The notes beneath the pieces were generated by a model that was not told the DNA's origin, made no database searches, and saw only the letters and a program-made list of their open reading frames with translations. The position numbers were made by a program, and so were the translations under genes. From the IMG/VR virus record IMGVR_UViG_3300047453_000110, positions 1 to 64,000 of that record: a stretch of 64,000 nucleotides of DNA. The stretch is one strand, 5' to 3'. This stretch comes from a virus. Of this stretch, positions 44,411 to 52,008 are shown in pieces; within the stretch, counting starts at the first letter, position 1, and the number at the start of each line of letters is the position of its first letter.

Positions 44411-45147
44411 TGTTTCTCAATCAATACCAACCGTTTGCGTATGACTCAAAGGGTAATATTAGGTCTAATTATCTAGAGAGTTTGTGGAAAAATAATACAT
44501 TCGAAACACTGGAAGAGAATGTAAAAAAAGTTTACAAATCACGATTGACTGGCAAAGAAATCGCATATCTTTCTACAGAGGCATCAATCTTAGATACATT
44601 GATGATTATGAAAAAGTTTGAGAACGTCCTGATAGTTTCTACATATGATAATGAAAATGTCAGATTGACCAATGAAGAATATACGCCTGTCAGAAGTTAT
44701 GGTCACCACTTCTTACCGATTATTCACAAGTTAAATGGAAGTGAATATGGTTTGTATGTGGCAAATACTAATACATCAGAAAATATGTTCACGAAACTCT
44801 ATGATGTATACGGTGTCAATAAGATTAATATATCAGACGGATATGTATTAGATAATAATAAAGTAAAAATTGACAGCAGTGTTAAGTTTGATGCTATTAT
44901 TCTAATAAACGCAAAGGGTATGAAGAAGGGAAAGTATCAAGCTAAAAATGTAAAGAAAGCTTTTGCTCCATACGGAACGGAAGATTTTGTATTGATTGAT
45001 TTGTTCGGGGGGAGTGAAAGAACTCTTCAACCTACTAAAAACACAACAGAAGATACATTCAGTAAAATTGCATCCATACATAGAAGTAATGACAAATTTT
45101 ATAATAACATCTCAAATCAATTGAAACAAGTATATAAGGTCTATTAG
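44410..45147 (+). CDS. Unrecognised Rossmann-like protein, tandem paralogue 1
   Basis: This encodes 245 residues and I cannot name the family. It contains alternating strands and helices (NVLIVSTYDNENV, FDAIILINAKG) and the C-terminal signature FAPYGTEDFVLIDLFGGSER, which recurs in the next gene as FAPYCTDDFILFDMFESEQS. The two are therefore paralogues. Base composition is A/T-richer than in the baseplate genes. It overlaps the 89-residue gene by one base. It is probably expressed late from the box at 44115. Confidence 0.6.
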   Translation: MFLNQYQPFAYDSKGNIRSNYLESLWKNNTFETLEENVKKVYKSRLTGKEIAYLSTEASILDTLMIMKKFENVLIVSTYDNENVRLTNEEYTPVRSYGHHFLPIIHKLNGSEYGLYVANTNTSENMFTKLYDVYGVNKINISDGYVLDNNKVKIDSSVKFDAIILINAKGMKKGKYQAKNVKKAFAPYGTEDFVLIDLFGGSERTLQPTKNTTEDTFSKIASIHRSNDKFYNNISNQLKQVYKVY

Positions 45148-45148
45148 T

Positions 45149-46033
45149 ATGAGTCAAGAGTTACATATCTATACAGGTGAAGATGATAAAATCGACCTAG
45201 TAAATTTCAACGACCTTGGGATGTGTTATATTAATCTTGCTGATGAAATCGAACAATACTTTGTTGATAACTGGGAAAATCTCGGCGAATCTATAAATTA
45301 CCCTGATGTGTATAAAGTAGCTGCTGGTGGTATATTCCAAAATGGCGTGTTCATGAATAATCTTTTATACAAAATGGGTAAAAGAAATGTTTTGTTTGTA
45401 ACAAACTATAACGATTCTGATATGAGTGATGGTTTTTTACTTAGTGACATATCTGGTGTGACAAATCCTAGCGCTACGAAAGCTAATCTTGGCGAACTTT
45501 GGACACCTATGGTTAAACATTTTGGAGCTTTTGTAAAATTCACATCCGCTTTTAAACCTAATGATATGAGTTTGGTAAAATATCTACACGGTAGATATGG
45601 TGTTCCCGCAACTAATTGTAATGAGAAATACGAACTAGGTATGACTGATTGGGAGATTGAAACTCCATCTTCAAAATACGATGTTGTTATATTGTCGGGT
45701 ATTCCAAATCCTAGTGGTCAGGTTCATAGCGCGGAAGATATTAAATCAGTCTTCGCGCCATACTGCACCGACGATTTTATTCTTTTTGATATGTTTGAAT
45801 CTGAACAATCTAGACTAGACTATGTTAAGTTGTGGCCCAATTTTGATGTAGACGAATTGAAAAGAATTGGGTCTGAGAGAACTCAAAGAATCGAAGGTGA
45901 TAAATTAGACTTTATAGAGGAATGTAGAACTATAAATACTTACAGTCTAACTTCTGAAAGAATTGAAGAATCGACCCAAGCTTTCAACAGAATTAGTGAT
46001 ATTTTGTTTGAATATTATGTGGATATTTTTTAA
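45149..46033 (+). CDS. Unrecognised Rossmann-like protein, tandem paralogue 2
   Basis: This encodes 294 residues. It shares with the previous gene KRNVLFVTNYND (compare ENVLIVSTYDN), SKYDVVILSGIPNPSG and the FAPYxTxDF signature. The N-terminus differs (MSQELHIYTGEDDKIDLVNF). There is no classical SAM or P-loop glycine motif. It is followed with one base overlap by the zeta-toxin-like gene. It could be a structural or glycan-related protein; the sequence does not decide. Confidence 0.6.
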   Translation: MSQELHIYTGEDDKIDLVNFNDLGMCYINLADEIEQYFVDNWENLGESINYPDVYKVAAGGIFQNGVFMNNLLYKMGKRNVLFVTNYNDSDMSDGFLLSDISGVTNPSATKANLGELWTPMVKHFGAFVKFTSAFKPNDMSLVKYLHGRYGVPATNCNEKYELGMTDWEIETPSSKYDVVILSGIPNPSGQVHSAEDIKSVFAPYCTDDFILFDMFESEQSRLDYVKLWPNFDVDELKRIGSERTQRIEGDKLDFIEECRTINTYSLTSERIEESTQAFNRISDILFEYYVDIF

Positions 46034-46722
46034 TGTTATCATTTAACCAATTCCAATATATCGAAGAGGGTGTTAACGACCCTGCAATCTTCAAGGCAGT
46101 ATTCCTTGCGGGTGGGCCTGGGTCTGGTAAATCTTTTATCGTAGGTAAGACTGGTCTTCCGCAACTTGGTTTCCGTGTTGTCAACTCTGACGATGCGTTT
46201 GAGGTCATGATGAAGAAGGCGGGTAAGGCAATGACCTCTGACGAGATTTTCTCTGATGAGGGTCAAGCGATTCGTGGTAGAGCAAAAGCACAGACCAGAC
46301 TGAAACAAGACATATACATGAAGGGTCGCCTTGGTTTAGTTATTGATGGAACTGGTAAAGACGTAAATAAAATCATCAAACAAGCAAAAGAACTACAAGA
46401 CTTAGGGTATGACACTAAGATGATTCTCGTGAATACCGACATTGAGACCGCAATCAAGAGAGACTCACAGAGAACACGTTCACTTGGTAAGAAGAAGGTT
46501 ACCGAATACTGGAACACCGTTCAGAAGAATATTGGTGGGCTACAAACTGTTTTTGGTAAGAAAAACTTTATGATAGTAGATAACTCAGAGGGCAAGGACT
46601 ATCAGAAAGAAACTCTTCGTGCATATCGTGATGTGAAGAAGTTTATAAGTAAAGACCCTGAGAACCCACTCGCCAAGAAGTGGATTAAACAAGAAAAAGA
46701 GAAGCGCGGTATTACTCGTTAA
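46033..46722 (+). CDS. Zeta-toxin-like P-loop kinase
   Basis: This encodes 229 residues. The Walker A motif is GGPGSGKS (residues 27-34), followed by LGFRVVNSDDAFEVMMKKAG and GLVIDGTGKDVNKI, as in zeta toxin/AAA_33 kinases. T4-like marine phages often encode this protein without an antitoxin. Zeta toxins phosphorylate UDP-GlcNAc; the phage substrate is unknown. Its stop lies in a TTAA shared with the stop of the convergent gene. Confidence 0.75.
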   Translation: MLSFNQFQYIEEGVNDPAIFKAVFLAGGPGSGKSFIVGKTGLPQLGFRVVNSDDAFEVMMKKAGKAMTSDEIFSDEGQAIRGRAKAQTRLKQDIYMKGRLGLVIDGTGKDVNKIIKQAKELQDLGYDTKMILVNTDIETAIKRDSQRTRSLGKKKVTEYWNTVQKNIGGLQTVFGKKNFMIVDNSEGKDYQKETLRAYRDVKKFISKDPENPLAKKWIKQEKEKRGITR

Positions 46723-46904
46723 CCGTCAAGTGGATTTGGTCGCCACGAGGCTTTTCTGTAACTAACACTCATCTTTTCCAACTTACCTTCAAGGGTTACA
46801 ACTCGTCTCTCTAAGTCTTCGATACGTTCTTTGTCGGTCAACATGACCTCACGAGACTCACTAATCTTCCGACCCATATAATCCCAATAACTCTCACGCT
46901 TCAT
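46719..46904 (-). CDS. Small coiled-coil protein, 61 aa
   Basis: Start chosen at the ATG at 46904 (MKRESYWDYMGRKISESREV); the frame also has a TTG two codons earlier. A heptad-like helix (EDLERRVVTLEGKLEKM) fills the centre. Its ATG lies within the end of the upstream gene (11-bp overlap). The function is unknown. Confidence 0.5.
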   Translation of the reverse strand: MKRESYWDYMGRKISESREVMLTDKERIEDLERRVVTLEGKLEKMSVSYRKASWRPNPLDG

Positions 46905-47064
46905 AACCAACTCTTCCTAGTCGGTGAAGAAGACTCGCAATCTTACGAGACTCTTCGTCATCCAAACTATTACCATAGTTGTGCATATACACTTGTAGTG
47001 CTTTACGGATTGTCGCATAGTCATCTGGAGCAAAGACTGCACGAGGTCTTAAATTATCCGACAT
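46894..47064 (-). CDS. Small hypothetical protein, 56 aa
   Basis: Encodes MSDNLRPRAVFAPDDYATIR, then KALQVYMHNYGNSLDDEESR and a helical end. It starts in a TAATG overlap with the stop of the membrane protein gene. Not recognised. Coupling to both neighbours supports it. Confidence 0.5.
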   Translation of the reverse strand: MSDNLRPRAVFAPDDYATIRKALQVYMHNYGNSLDDEESRKIASLLHRLGRVGYEA

Positions 47065-47243
47065 TAGTCTTGCCGTTCAAAGTATTGAATACCTTCAGCA
47101 AGAATCAGAAAGATACCCGCTAGAAGACCAAGCCATGTGAAGTTGACAATATTAGTGCCAACTAATGCGCCGCCAATACAGACACCAACCATGTTAGATG
47201 CTGGTGTTTCGAAGAATGTTTTTACTTTATTCCAATATTCCAT
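47064..47243 (-). CDS. Small two-helix membrane protein, 59 aa
   Basis: Encodes MEYWNKVKTFFETPASNMVG, then VCIGGALVGTNIVNFTWLGL and LAGIFLILAEGIQYF, two hydrophobic segments flanked by charged ends. It is probably an inner membrane protein. It lies 3 bp from the gene upstream and overlaps the next. A holin-like role is possible but there is no specific evidence. Confidence 0.6.
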   Translation of the reverse strand: MEYWNKVKTFFETPASNMVGVCIGGALVGTNIVNFTWLGLLAGIFLILAEGIQYFERQD

Positions 47244-47246
47244 ATT

Positions 47247-47465
47247 CTAATCCTCGATGTAGATGATTTTGGAATTCTGAACAACAACCAACTTGTCACC
47301 TTTGACGAAGTTGTTGACACGCTTGTAGTAAGCGATGTCGGTGTTAGACAGACGGTCAAGGGAGAACCCTTCGTTCAGTCTGAAAAGACGATAGGTGTTG
47401 TTGTCGGCAGAAAGTTCAGGATGAACGTCCTGAAGGACTTGTTCGATTGTTACAGTTTCACTCAT
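47247..47465 (-). CDS. Small hypothetical protein, 72 aa
   Basis: Start chosen at 47465 (MSETVTIEQVLQDVHPELSA), with GGAG nine bases upstream; an earlier start would run into the tRNA. The middle (NTYRLFRLNEGFSLDRLSNT) and the beta end (KLVVVQNSKIIYIED) suggest a small globular fold. It follows the tRNA by 15 bp and is probably on the same transcript. Confidence 0.5.
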   Translation of the reverse strand: MSETVTIEQVLQDVHPELSADNNTYRLFRLNEGFSLDRLSNTDIAYYKRVNNFVKGDKLVVVQNSKIIYIED

Positions 47466-47480
47466 TATATGCTCCATGTT

Positions 47481-47557
47481 TGGTGAACGCACAGGGACTT
47501 GAACCCCGAACCTACAGCTTAGAAGGCTGTTGCTCTATCCAGTTGAGCTATGCGTCC
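47481..47557 (-). tRNA. tRNA-Arg (anticodon UCU)
   Basis: A full cloverleaf can be drawn on the minus strand: acceptor GGACGCA with TGCGTTC (one G-U), anticodon stem ACAGC/GCTGT, loop CTTCTAA with anticodon TCT at 47521-47523, T-arm GTTCAAGTC, discriminator A and an encoded CCA (47481-47483). It reads AGA codons, which occur in the phage structural genes. Confidence 0.95.
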
Positions 47558-47566
47558 TCGATTGTT

Positions 47567-47600
47567 TTTATATAATAACACAATCGGTTGTCAAAGTCAA
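47567..47600 (-). promoter_or_regulatory. Promoter(s) for tRNA-Arg operon
   Basis: Two overlapping candidates on the minus strand: TTGACA (47589-47594) with TATAAA after 16 bp, and TTGACT (47595-47600) with TATTAT after 17 bp. The -35 region overlaps the stop codon of the upstream gene. Confidence 0.75.
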
Positions 47601-48235
47601 GACTTTTTTTTAGTCACTACGTTTATTTTTACATTATCTGGGACAGGAAACTTGATATCACTATGGTTATGATACAGATGGAACTGGACTTTTTTGAATT
47701 CATTAAACATACCAACCCATACATGTCTCCAGTTATCATTCAGTCGAACTGTGTTCTGTGTTGAACGGTCTGATTCCAATAACAAGTCCGTGAAACTCTC
47801 TAGGTTCATATCGAAGATACTATCGAAACCGTAGATGTGAACCTCTGTTGCCTTCATCTTTTTGCAAGCGTAGTGAACCGCAAAATGACCACAGTTGAAA
47901 TTAGTGGCCGCCTGACCTTTGGATTGACCTTCTCGTGCTGCATACTCTGGAACTTCAAGATGAAAACCCTTGATAAGATGTGAGTATTTCATGTAGAATG
48001 TTCCGCTTTGTTCCATCCAAATCTTTGGACGATTACCCAGAACCCAATCATACATGTCAAGTTTGATATGACCTTCTTGTAGTGCCATCATCATCTTGAA
48101 GTCAACCATACAGGTCGCCCAGACTTCCTTACGAGGAATTGCAAACGGTGGCATATTACATATTAATAGTTTGCCCTTTGTCCCTCTCTGGAACATACCA
48201 GCGCTAGGGCCATTTCCTAATACGTTAACTCTCAT
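47597..48235 (-). CDS. DUF115/sialyltransferase-like Rossmann protein
   Basis: This encodes 212 residues. It starts MRVNVLGNGPSAGMFQRGTK, a Rossmann nucleotide-binding turn, and contains TNFNCGHFAVHYACKKM followed by ATEVHIYGFDSIFD, a layout seen in DUF115 and GT42-type sialyltransferase-like proteins. It could transfer a sugar from a CMP- or NDP-sugar. It is the last gene of the glycan cluster and overlaps the sulfotransferase gene by 4 bp. The family call is tentative. Confidence 0.45.
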   Translation of the reverse strand: MRVNVLGNGPSAGMFQRGTKGKLLICNMPPFAIPRKEVWATCMVDFKMMMALQEGHIKLDMYDWVLGNRPKIWMEQSGTFYMKYSHLIKGFHLEVPEYAAREGQSKGQAATNFNCGHFAVHYACKKMKATEVHIYGFDSIFDMNLESFTDLLLESDRSTQNTVRLNDNWRHVWVGMFNEFKKVQFHLYHNHSDIKFPVPDNVKINVVTKKKS

Positions 48236-48933
48236 TCATAGTCTCCATATCCGAACATCTCAATCTCATCACTATACTTTTCTGTAATCCATTTCTTCAT
48301 GTGAGGTTGAATCAAATCGTTACTATTTCTGATTCCCATCAGGTGCTTAAAACTTTTATTTTTATGAATACCCAAGTCGAGTTCGAACCCCAGATAATCA
48401 TTTAGAATATGTATATCGTTTTTTAAGTTCTCAAACTTCATAACTGTGTCTGTCTCTTTGACCCATGTTGATAACGGGTGGACAAAGATGTGAGACCATT
48501 GTTTCTCATGTTCTTCCTTCAACCAGTATTCGAAGTTGAAGTCATTCAAATAGTCTCCATCCTTCTCCCACGCAGGGCCGTCCTTCATCACCCGATACAG
48601 AAACGCACCCATCAATCTATCCCACGGGTTTCGTATCACTGCAAAGATTTTGTAGTCACACCATCTCTCATCACGTTTCTCAAGAAGATGTCTCTCAAGG
48701 TGATGGGGATATTGTGCGAGGTCATGACTCTCCCGATGCGTTATCTTCTCAGAATGAAATGCAGGAGACCCGTCATTCTCACCCTTGAGACTTCGTATTC
48801 GTTCTGCGACTGCCTTACCTCTACCGATATAATAGTCGTTACCAAGAGTTCTTTCCAGTTCACCCTTGATGGTTGTTCCCGCAGATTTGGGAACATGGAT
48901 GAACCCCATTTGTTTAGTCGATGAGAGAAACAT
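48232..48933 (-). CDS. Sulfotransferase
   Basis: This encodes 233 residues. The 5'-phosphosulfate loop HVPKSAGTTI (residues 13-22) and the 3'-phosphate motif VIRNPWDRLMGAF (from residue 99) are diagnostic of PAPS-dependent carbohydrate sulfotransferases. A start at 48909 (MGFIHVPK) directly after the upstream stop is also possible, but the ATG at 48933 has an AGGA ribosome site. It probably sulfates a surface glycan in the cytoplasm. The phage has at least one more such enzyme at 53.9 kb. Confidence 0.85.
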   Translation of the reverse strand: MFLSSTKQMGFIHVPKSAGTTIKGELERTLGNDYYIGRGKAVAERIRSLKGENDGSPAFHSEKITHRESHDLAQYPHHLERHLLEKRDERWCDYKIFAVIRNPWDRLMGAFLYRVMKDGPAWEKDGDYLNDFNFEYWLKEEHEKQWSHIFVHPLSTWVKETDTVMKFENLKNDIHILNDYLGFELDLGIHKNKSFKHLMGIRNSNDLIQPHMKKWITEKYSDEIEMFGYGDYE

Positions 48934-49330
48934 GTTTCCTATTCTCTAAGTGTTGTTCTTCAATGGCATCTTTGGACTGACCCATATAACGAACCGCATG
49001 GTGCTTCTCAATCATATAGTCATTGATTGATTGGTCTGCGTAGTTTGTGGTTCTCCACAACTCACCTAGAATACGACCAAACTTACCCTTACCGTCTTTA
49101 TGTGTTTTCAAAACAATACCGCCTTCATCATCCAACAAACCAGTCAGAAAGTCCTTTGCGGCAAGACCATATTTCTTTTCTTCTAAGTCGCGAGTTCTCG
49201 ATTCAGGAGTGTCGATACCATACATCCGAATACGTTGCTTACGCATCCACACACCAAAGCCGAGGTCGATATCAACGTCAACTGTGTCGCCGTCAATAAT
49301 CTTCACGACATTACATCTATATTCATACAT
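48914..49330 (-). CDS. Staphylococcal-nuclease-like (SNase) endonuclease
   Basis: This encodes 138 residues. It matches the thermonuclease fold: VVKIIDGDTVDVDIDLGFG, RIRMYGIDTPESR (Arg35, Asp40, Thr41 and Glu43 equivalent to the catalytic set) and GKFGRILGEL with Arg86. All expected catalytic residues are present. No signal peptide is visible, so it probably acts in the cytoplasm on DNA or RNA. It is an odd member of an otherwise glycan-related operon. Confidence 0.88.
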   Translation of the reverse strand: MYEYRCNVVKIIDGDTVDVDIDLGFGVWMRKQRIRMYGIDTPESRTRDLEEKKYGLAAKDFLTGLLDDEGGIVLKTHKDGKGKFGRILGELWRTTNYADQSINDYMIEKHHAVRYMGQSKDAIEEQHLENRKHVSLID

Positions 49331-49973
49331 TCATTTGTTTCCTTATTGCTTGATTACCTTTTTCACCTGTATGGTGAACAATTAGTGGCTTCCTCACTGC
49401 GATACCATCTTGATAGTCGATACGCAATGTATTATATGTGTGAGGTAATGGATTTATATATGCAAGTTTTTTCAACTCATCTCCACCCATCATAAAGTAG
49501 AGAACCTCTTGGTCACCCTGCACTGGATTACTAACACAGTTACTTGCCCAGTCCCCAAGTATTGTGGGTGTTCCTTCAATCAGAACAACACCAGAATTAT
49601 ACCATTTACCCATCTCATTCCTTCGAGCAGTCCACGGTCTATCCTCTACCATACCAAGTTTGTTTGGTTCAGACAGGTCAAAGATATGTTCTATATTCCC
49701 TTTGATTTCACAATCAGTATCAATCCAACAAACCTTGTCAACATCTCTGAGACGTGAGGTTGTCAGTATCGCACGGGGTTTCTTGAACCAACCCTTTTCC
49801 TGCGATTTGATAGGAATGATATGATACATGGATATGTGACTCAACATCTCTTCGGACATACCGAAGTCAGCAATGATGAGGCGACCTTCATTGTGTCGTT
49901 CAAAGTTATGAATGAACCACGGGAGTTGCCACTCTGTGTTGATATCACATCCAGTTAGAAATACTTCACGCAT
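49323..49973 (-). CDS. GT8-like glycosyltransferase
   Basis: Start chosen at 49973 (MREVFLTGCDINTEWQLPWF), overlapping the upstream stop by 8 bp. It has 216 residues. The metal-binding CWIDTDCEIKG, YNSGVVLIEG, GDQEVLYFM and final LIVHHTGEKG are typical of GT-A transferases of the GT8 type. The substrate is unknown. It forms a block with two GT25-like genes upstream. Confidence 0.75.
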   Translation of the reverse strand: MREVFLTGCDINTEWQLPWFIHNFERHNEGRLIIADFGMSEEMLSHISMYHIIPIKSQEKGWFKKPRAILTTSRLRDVDKVCWIDTDCEIKGNIEHIFDLSEPNKLGMVEDRPWTARRNEMGKWYNSGVVLIEGTPTILGDWASNCVSNPVQGDQEVLYFMMGGDELKKLAYINPLPHTYNTLRIDYQDGIAVRKPLIVHHTGEKGNQAIRKQMNV

Positions 49974-50613
49974 CGATAATCTTATACTCCGTCTTCCAGT
50001 TATGTTTTGCAAGACAACCTTCTTCTACCTGAATCGTGGTGAAACTATCTTGTGCCTCTGCACAGAATGGATAGTATTCCTGTAACCACGGAAAAGTATC
50101 TAGGTTCAGATACACATCAGTTGGTTTCGCGAACTTAGGTGCAGCCTCTACTAGCTTCTTCGCGCCTGCGGGCGTGACCATGTATGCGTGTGCGCCTGGG
50201 AAGTATCGTTTGGTGGTCAGAGTATTTACACCTAAATTCTGTGGAATATTGAACCGACCATATGATGGCGCACCAATGTTCATCGCATACTGAAATGGTT
50301 GGGTTGGGAGGGGTGCGGTGATGACCGCATCGTGTTCAAAGATTGCGTAGGTCTCTTTACCTGATGCACATTCTTTCCACAACGAATAGTGTGACAGGAA
50401 TGCAGAGATACAATTTAGATTACGAGAGTATCTCTCGTCAAATGCGCTTGGTGGAATACGTTCACGTTCTAGTAGTTCGAGTGGTTCGTCATTAGGTGTT
50501 ATGGCACGAAACCATTCTACAGTCACACCGTGTTTTTTACCTGACGCAATACATCGTTCTGCGACATCGATACTCGATGAATTGTTGATTAGTGTAATTA
50601 CTTTTGCTTTCAT
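49966..50613 (-). CDS. GT25-like glycosyltransferase
   Basis: Start chosen at 50613 (MKAKVITLINNSSSIDVAER), where the ATG overlaps the upstream stop by 4 bp. It has 215 residues. The GT25/LPS glycosyltransferase layout is clear: VITLIN..., ISAFLSHYSLWKECASGKET, IFEHDAVI (acidic motif) and GAHAYMVTPAGAKKLVEAA. It probably adds hexose to an LPS-type acceptor. Confidence 0.78.
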   Translation of the reverse strand: MKAKVITLINNSSSIDVAERCIASGKKHGVTVEWFRAITPNDEPLELLERERIPPSAFDERYSRNLNCISAFLSHYSLWKECASGKETYAIFEHDAVITAPLPTQPFQYAMNIGAPSYGRFNIPQNLGVNTLTTKRYFPGAHAYMVTPAGAKKLVEAAPKFAKPTDVYLNLDTFPWLQEYYPFCAEAQDSFTTIQVEEGCLAKHNWKTEYKIIDA

Positions 50614-51314
50614 GACGTTGTGGTTGAGACCAACCCCCTCTGAATAGTTGTATAGTAAGGATAGACCACTTGCATCCACGGAAAGAACTGTCTGTTCATG
50701 ATTGCATCATTGGGCCACATTCCAATACTCTCTGTCATTTTTAATACTTTCTTTGCACCTTTTGGTGTAATTATATATGCAGAATTTCCAGCGAGTCCGT
50801 GAGGATAGTTGTCCTCAAGGTCTGGAACTGGTTGTAACCCCATACGCGAACTGACCTTCGAATGAAACAAACTCGCCTTTCGAGTTGCACCACGAGGGTC
50901 ATTGAGTCCTACTATACCACCTTTGAACCCATCTGTCAAGTCCGAAAATCTAAACTTGCGAGTGAAGAGTGCATCATGTTCCAGAACCATAATCGGTTCG
51001 TCAAGGTCGATTGACTTCTGCCATAGACGCATGTGACTCACCATACACGCAATACGATTCTGTAGGTCTGCGGTCTGATAGTGTTGAAGGTATAGTCCTG
51101 TCGCAAAGTCCATACCATCTTGACTTGGTTTGGTTGGATATGTCCAATCAAGTTTCAACCACATATCTTCTTCGAGAGACTCTGGTGTAGTCGCACGAAA
51201 GATTATCGGTTCAAGGTCTGAACCTGTATCATCGATAGACTTGACCACGCGATTAGATGCATCACGAGAGTCACGGTCATCAAGAAGAGTGATTATGTAG
51301 GCTTGCATCAACAT
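50610..51314 (-). CDS. GT25-like glycosyltransferase
   Basis: This encodes 234 residues, with 51308 (MQAYIITLLDDRDSRDASNR) an alternative start. Features are CMVSHMRLWQKSIDLDEPIM, VLEHDALFT, GNSAYIITPKGAKKVLKM and DAIMNRQFFPWMQVVYPYY. It is similar to the next gene and likely arose by duplication in this cluster. Confidence 0.78.
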   Translation of the reverse strand: MLMQAYIITLLDDRDSRDASNRVVKSIDDTGSDLEPIIFRATTPESLEEDMWLKLDWTYPTKPSQDGMDFATGLYLQHYQTADLQNRIACMVSHMRLWQKSIDLDEPIMVLEHDALFTRKFRFSDLTDGFKGGIVGLNDPRGATRKASLFHSKVSSRMGLQPVPDLEDNYPHGLAGNSAYIITPKGAKKVLKMTESIGMWPNDAIMNRQFFPWMQVVYPYYTTIQRGLVSTTTS

Positions 51315-52008
51315 CTAATACCATTTCCCAATCTTTTGCTGAGTATGCACCACCATTATAAGAGGTGTGATAATAATCATACGGTTCAGAGAGAATCTGA
51401 TACCAACCCTCTTCAGCGCCCCTAAGTTTCTCTTCGTTATATAGTCGTTCTACTAACTTACAGTCCCATATACGTTGTGGGTGAATAATCATTGCGTCAT
51501 TTATAAAGAAACTTGAATACTCATTATCATTACAAATACGATGATGTTGTAAGTTTGTTGCAGCGCTTCTTGTATTGAAACCAAGAGGCATTTCCTCTTC
51601 CCAAGACTTTTTTATTAATTCTTCCCAGTCAACTTGGTCAGACACAATCGTTTCGAAACGAGCCCGAATAACAATATCTGTTTGAATATTCTTCATTATA
51701 TGATTATGAATCAAAATTTGTTTGTGCCAATGAGGAGAAACTCGTTTCACATATTCCACTTGAGGACTACAATGTATATCGGGATGCATTGCGTCCCGTC
51801 TACCTTGACTCTCAGCATCAGGGTATGGTTCGATAGTCAATGGATGATAGGTAGACTCTGGTTCATCAATATAGAAGTCTGCATCATAGTCTGACTCCGT
51901 ATATGTAGCCGTATAAAAGTTGTCGTGTGGAATTCTTTCTCTTAGAAGATTGGTATAATCTTCACCAGTCCACCTACCTGACACACACAACGAAACATTT
52001 ATCGACAC
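51280..52008 (-). CDS. Hypothetical, possibly WavE-like LPS protein
   Basis: I chose a GTG start at 52008 (VSINVSLCVSGRWTG); a longer frame would read through the upstream gene's end. It has 242 residues. A strand-helix N-terminus, TDIVIRARFETIVS, FINDAMIIHPQRIWDCKLVE and GAEEGWYQILSEPYDYYH recall WavE-type LPS synthesis proteins. It is placed among glycosyltransferases. The function is inferred and weakly supported. Confidence 0.45.
   Translation of the reverse strand: MSINVSLCVSGRWTGEDYTNLLRERIPHDNFYTATYTESDYDADFYIDEPESTYHPLTIEPYPDAESQGRRDAMHPDIHCSPQVEYVKRVSPHWHKQILIHNHIMKNIQTDIVIRARFETIVSDQVDWEELIKKSWEEEMPLGFNTRSAATNLQHHRICNDNEYSSFFINDAMIIHPQRIWDCKLVERLYNEEKLRGAEEGWYQILSEPYDYYHTSYNGGAYSAKDWEMVLDVDASLHNHSS

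Noticed and set aside
46033-46722. Toxin-antitoxin module
   Set aside because: The zeta-like kinase has no epsilon-type antitoxin gene beside it. Similar proteins are common in T4-like phages without one.
47064-47243. Holin
   Set aside because: The two-helix membrane protein has a suitable size but there is no lysis gene context, so only a membrane protein call is made.
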